Shown in pieces: positions 62,008 through 64,000 of a stretch of 64,000 bases of DNA; positions within the stretch are counted from its first letter, which is position 1, and the number at the start of each line of letters is the position of its first letter. Position numbers and translations under genes: made by a program. The DNA comes from Chloroflexota bacterium. Lineage in GTDB: Bacteria > Chloroflexota > JAJPGV01. The notes under the pieces were generated by a model. It did not search any database. It had not been told where the DNA came from and saw nothing but the letters and a program-made list of their open reading frames with translations. The DNA lies in NCBI GenBank assembly GCA_021325635.1, contig JAJPGV010000062.1, positions 44,365 to 108,364 on the forward strand. The letters run 5' to 3'.

Positions 62008-62768
62008 CCGCCGAGAGCAAAGTCCTGGAGGCGCAGCTGGAGAAGTTGGGTCTGCACAACATGGCCGCTCACTTTGAGGCCGAAGCCACCCGCGCCGCCA
62101 AGAGCGAGTCCAGCTACACCGCGTATCTGGCTCGCCTCGTCGAGGGGGAACTGGTAGACAAGACCGACCGCTCTGTGCACGCTCGGCTGGTGCGGGCACG
62201 CTTCCCCCTCGTGCGGACGCTGGAGGAGTTCGACTTTGCGTTCCAGCCTGGGCTGTCGGCTCCTCGTCTCCGCGAGCTGGCCAACCTCAGTTTCGTCGAT
62301 GACGCGGCCAACGTCCTCATGATCGGTGGGCCGGGTGTAGGCAAGACGCATCTGGCGATTGCCCTGGGCCGGGTTGCCTGCGAGGCTCGCCGCAGCGTGC
62401 TGTTCATGCACGCGCCACAGCTGCTCGACCAGTTGGTGGCTGCTGAGGTGTCCCACACGCTCGGCAAGTTCCTCGACAAGCTAAGACGTCTCGACCTGCT
62501 CGTGGTCGACGAACTCGGCTATCTGCCCATGGACGCGCGCCGGGCCAACCTCTTCTTCCAGCTCGTCGCCATGCGCTACACCAAAGGCTCGCTGCTGGTC
62601 ACCAGCAACGTCCAGTTCGACGGCTGGGGCAAGTTGTTCGGCGACGAAGTCATCGCCTCAGCGATCCTCGACCGGCTGCTCCACAGCAGCCATGTCTTTG
62701 CCATCAACGGCCCCAGCTACCGCCTCAAGGACAAGCTCGCCTCATCTCCACCGGCACCCTCCAGCTGA
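62004..62768 (+). CDS. istB: IS21 helper ATPase IstB (copy B)
   Basis: 254 residues. Walker A GGPGVGKTHLAIAL, Walker B LLVVDELGYLPMD, sensor LVTSNVQFDGWGKLFGDE. Overlaps the end of istA by four bases. Intact. Confidence 0.94.
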   Translation: MTAESKVLEAQLEKLGLHNMAAHFEAEATRAAKSESSYTAYLARLVEGELVDKTDRSVHARLVRARFPLVRTLEEFDFAFQPGLSAPRLRELANLSFVDDAANVLMIGGPGVGKTHLAIALGRVACEARRSVLFMHAPQLLDQLVAAEVSHTLGKFLDKLRRLDLLVVDELGYLPMDARRANLFFQLVAMRYTKGSLLVTSNVQFDGWGKLFGDEVIASAILDRLLHSSHVFAINGPSYRLKDKLASSPPAPSS

Positions 62769-62854
62769 CCGCACCACTATCATTTCGCTGCCGGCTGGGT
62801 GGGTCCCTTTTCAGGAGTAAACCTGGGTCCACTTTCACGCGGAATCTACAGGGT

Positions 62855-63046
62855 CCTAAGGGCGGCAGGGTCATAAGCTTCGAGAACGTAGAAAGATGGG
62901 TTACAGGTGGACTTTTTGTTCAGCTCCTAGGAGGCGGTTGGATCGGTTCACGGTCAACTTCCAGTGTCCAGGTCGGCGCCTTCATTAGGGCCGCTGTTGA
63001 AGGTAACCGTTCGGTGGTGCTCGCACGCACGAGCGACGTCTCATAA
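62855..63046 (+). pseudogene. 3' part of the gene interrupted by IS21-B
   Basis: After removing the IS and one copy of GGGT, the frame from 60423 continues without a stop for 63 codons to TAA 63044-63046: PKGGRVISFENVERWVTGGL, FVQLLGGGWIGSRSTSSVQV, then GAFIRAAVEGNRSVVLARTS, DVS. The intact product would have about 281 residues. Confidence 0.7.
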
Positions 63047-63653
63047 GCCAGCGCGTCGGCTGTCCGGGCAACATCAGCACACCAGCGGCAGGACCAGCAT
63101 CACAGGATGCAGCAACGCCCCGCCCACCGCGCATCGCCACCACGACCGGCGGCGCAGACACCGACAAGCGGTGGGGGCGCGCGCCCACCCCCCCGACAGC
63201 CTCATTGGGGGCGGGAGGCCGCCGCAGCCCCGCTTCCGGCCGCACGTCTCCTCCGCCACCGGCGTCAGCTCCTCATCAGCACACCACCACCACCACCCAT
63301 CCTGCTGCCGCCGCGGCGCCGCCGCCGCAGCCACCACGCGGCCGAAGCGAAGCCGCGTCCGCCGTGTCACTTGTATCAACTGCTGGCCGCTTGGCCGGCC
63401 CGAGCGTGGCCGCTCGGTGAGCTCAGATAAGCAGGTCTGGCGACCCACGTGAACGACAATTTGGCCGCGAATTCACGAACGCAAAAGAAATGTTGCCGAA
63501 AGGCGCCATCTCTGGTCGTGTATCGCGATTAGCAGCGCGGACGCGTTGACCAACAACCCCGAGCGACAACTGCCGAAGCTTTCCTGATGCTCCGTGTCAT
63601 CCACTGGGGAGCAACCCTCAGACTCCACAGCCTCCAGAATTTTTCGGTGGGGT
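63047..63653. other. GC-rich low-complexity stretch with dispersed motif copy 4
   Basis: No convincing gene: CAC/CCG runs near 63285-63345 give long but repetitive frames. Similar low-complexity DNA precedes motif copy 2. Probably the right junction of the accessory region. Confidence 0.5.
63461..63505 (+). repeat. Dispersed motif pair, copy 4 (diverged)
   Basis: TTGGCCGCGAATTCACG (63461-63477) and GTTGCCGAAAGGCG (63492-63505); the GCC cores are 32 bases apart. Less conserved than copies 2 and 3. Confidence 0.4.
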
Positions 63654-63998
63654 TCACGCCTTCGATTTGGTCGGCGTCGCCGCCGGGTTCGCCCGATTCG
63701 TCGGCTGAGCGTCCAGGGGCCCGTCTATGCCACGGGTATGCAGAATTTCCAATATTTCCGTGTGCTTGGCTTGGCCCTCCTTTAACAGTGCCAACACGGC
63801 GGACTGCTCCTGCTGCAGCTTGAGCAGCAGCCCAATCTCGGCGTCATCCCGTTCCGCGAGAGCGCGATCTTTGGCTGCTTGCCGGTTGCCTGCCAACAGC
63901 AGAATCGGCCCGGTATACGCCGCCTGGACGCTGAACATCAGGTTCAGCAGGATGAATGGATACGGGTCCCATTGCAGAGCCAGCCCTGCGACATTCAC
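63654..63998 (-). CDS. DUF1003 membrane protein (5' end beyond window)
   Basis: 114 residues visible, C-terminal part of a DUF1003 protein: LQWDPYPFILLNLMFSVQAA, then YTGPILLLAGNRQAAKDRAL, then a helical tail (IGLLLKLQQEQSAVLALLKE) and a Thr/Pro/Lys end. The family has an N-terminal hydrophobic helix that must lie beyond base 64000, so the first in-window GTG is probably not the real start. An ordinary chromosomal gene. Confidence 0.8.
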   Translation of the reverse strand: MNVAGLALQWDPYPFILLNLMFSVQAAYTGPILLLAGNRQAAKDRALAERDDAEIGLLLKLQQEQSAVLALLKEGQAKHTEILEILHTRGIDGPLDAQPTNRANPAATPTKSKA

Positions 63999-64000
63999 GA

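Larger units (their letters stand above)
60424..62850 (+). mobile_element. IS21-family insertion sequence, copy B (2,427 bp)
   Basis: Ends TGTTGATTTCGCCGTAAAAG... and ...CTTTCACGCGGAATCTACA, with inner repeats AAAAGGGACCC near the left end. Flanked by a 4-bp duplication GGGT (60420-60423, 62851-62854). The inner-repeat sequence differs from copy A (GGGACCC against GTTGACC), so it is a different IS species. istA is frameshifted, istB intact. Confidence 0.93.

Noticed and set aside
62964..63452. A 162-codon plus-strand frame after IS21-B
   Set aside because: His/Pro/Arg-rich low-complexity translation of CAC and CCG runs; equally long frames exist on the other strand.
1..64000. CRISPR arrays, rRNA genes or a replication origin
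   Set aside because: No regularly spaced direct repeats, rRNA-like sequence or DnaA-box cluster was noticed by eye.

Overview
The window is about 64 kb of high-GC bacterial DNA with many GTG and TTG starts. Several promoters place the start codon at or next to the predicted transcript start, which suggests leaderless mRNAs. Carried genes such as a Ddn-type deazaflavin (F420) oxidoreductase, PPK2 and a double cupredoxin fit a soil-type Chloroflexota/Dormibacterota or Actinomycetota-like organism. This is an inference; no rRNA or taxonomic marker is present.

Layout. (1) 1-9.56 kb is ordinary chromosome: the tail of a sugar ABC importer, a bicupin, a two-domain cupredoxin, a Ddn-like protein, PPK2, a three-gene set around a trypsin-fold protease, an SRPBCC protein, exonuclease III and a VOC protein. 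(2) 9.6-63.5 kb is one long accessory region that is almost entirely defence-like. Its left part has a solo IS3-type end (9667), an Xre regulator divergent from a PLD/helicase/DUF3427 protein with a PUA-like/HNH nuclease, and a nine-gene minus-strand cluster (22733 down to 14909) divergent from a radical-SAM gene. That cluster combines two nucleoside/nucleotide P-loop kinases, a TylF-type methyltransferase, two DUF4186-module proteins (one fused to a zinc ribbon, one to an ASCH domain), an Xre-ImmA/IrrE protein with a DUF4160 partner, a Rossmann protein with a DAPW motif and a membrane-anchored dCTP-deaminase-like protein. I know of no described system with this content, and it is my best candidate for something new.

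(3) At 24.05 kb the 3' half of a tRNA-Met gene with its terminator marks an integration site. To its right are three tiny genes, a WYL regulator, a RecB/DEDD/UPF1-type nuclease-helicase, a RelE-fold/helicase fusion, a PCTIR-type TIR protein and a methyltransferase. (4) 33.5-46.4 kb holds a phosphorothioate (PT) defence locus: a small zinc-finger/membrane protein, then helicase, GHKL ATPase and PLD protein (SspFGH-like), SspA, SspB (DUF4007), SspC, SspD and the PT-associated methyltransferase. An identical 19-bp operator with an identically spaced -10 element lies before both the nuclease-helicase and the head of the PT locus, suggesting shared control, perhaps by the WYL protein. (5) 46.4-52.3 kb has an AlbA_2/Schlafen protein, a protein with a degenerate nuclease-like C-terminus and a large membrane protein. 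(6) 52.4-63.5 kb carries two different IS21 elements, each with a 4-bp target duplication, around HNH, HEPN, RES and HEPN genes; the second IS21 splits a gene whose frame can be restored on paper. A short dispersed motif recurs around these modules. The window ends in a DUF1003 gene that returns to ordinary chromosome.
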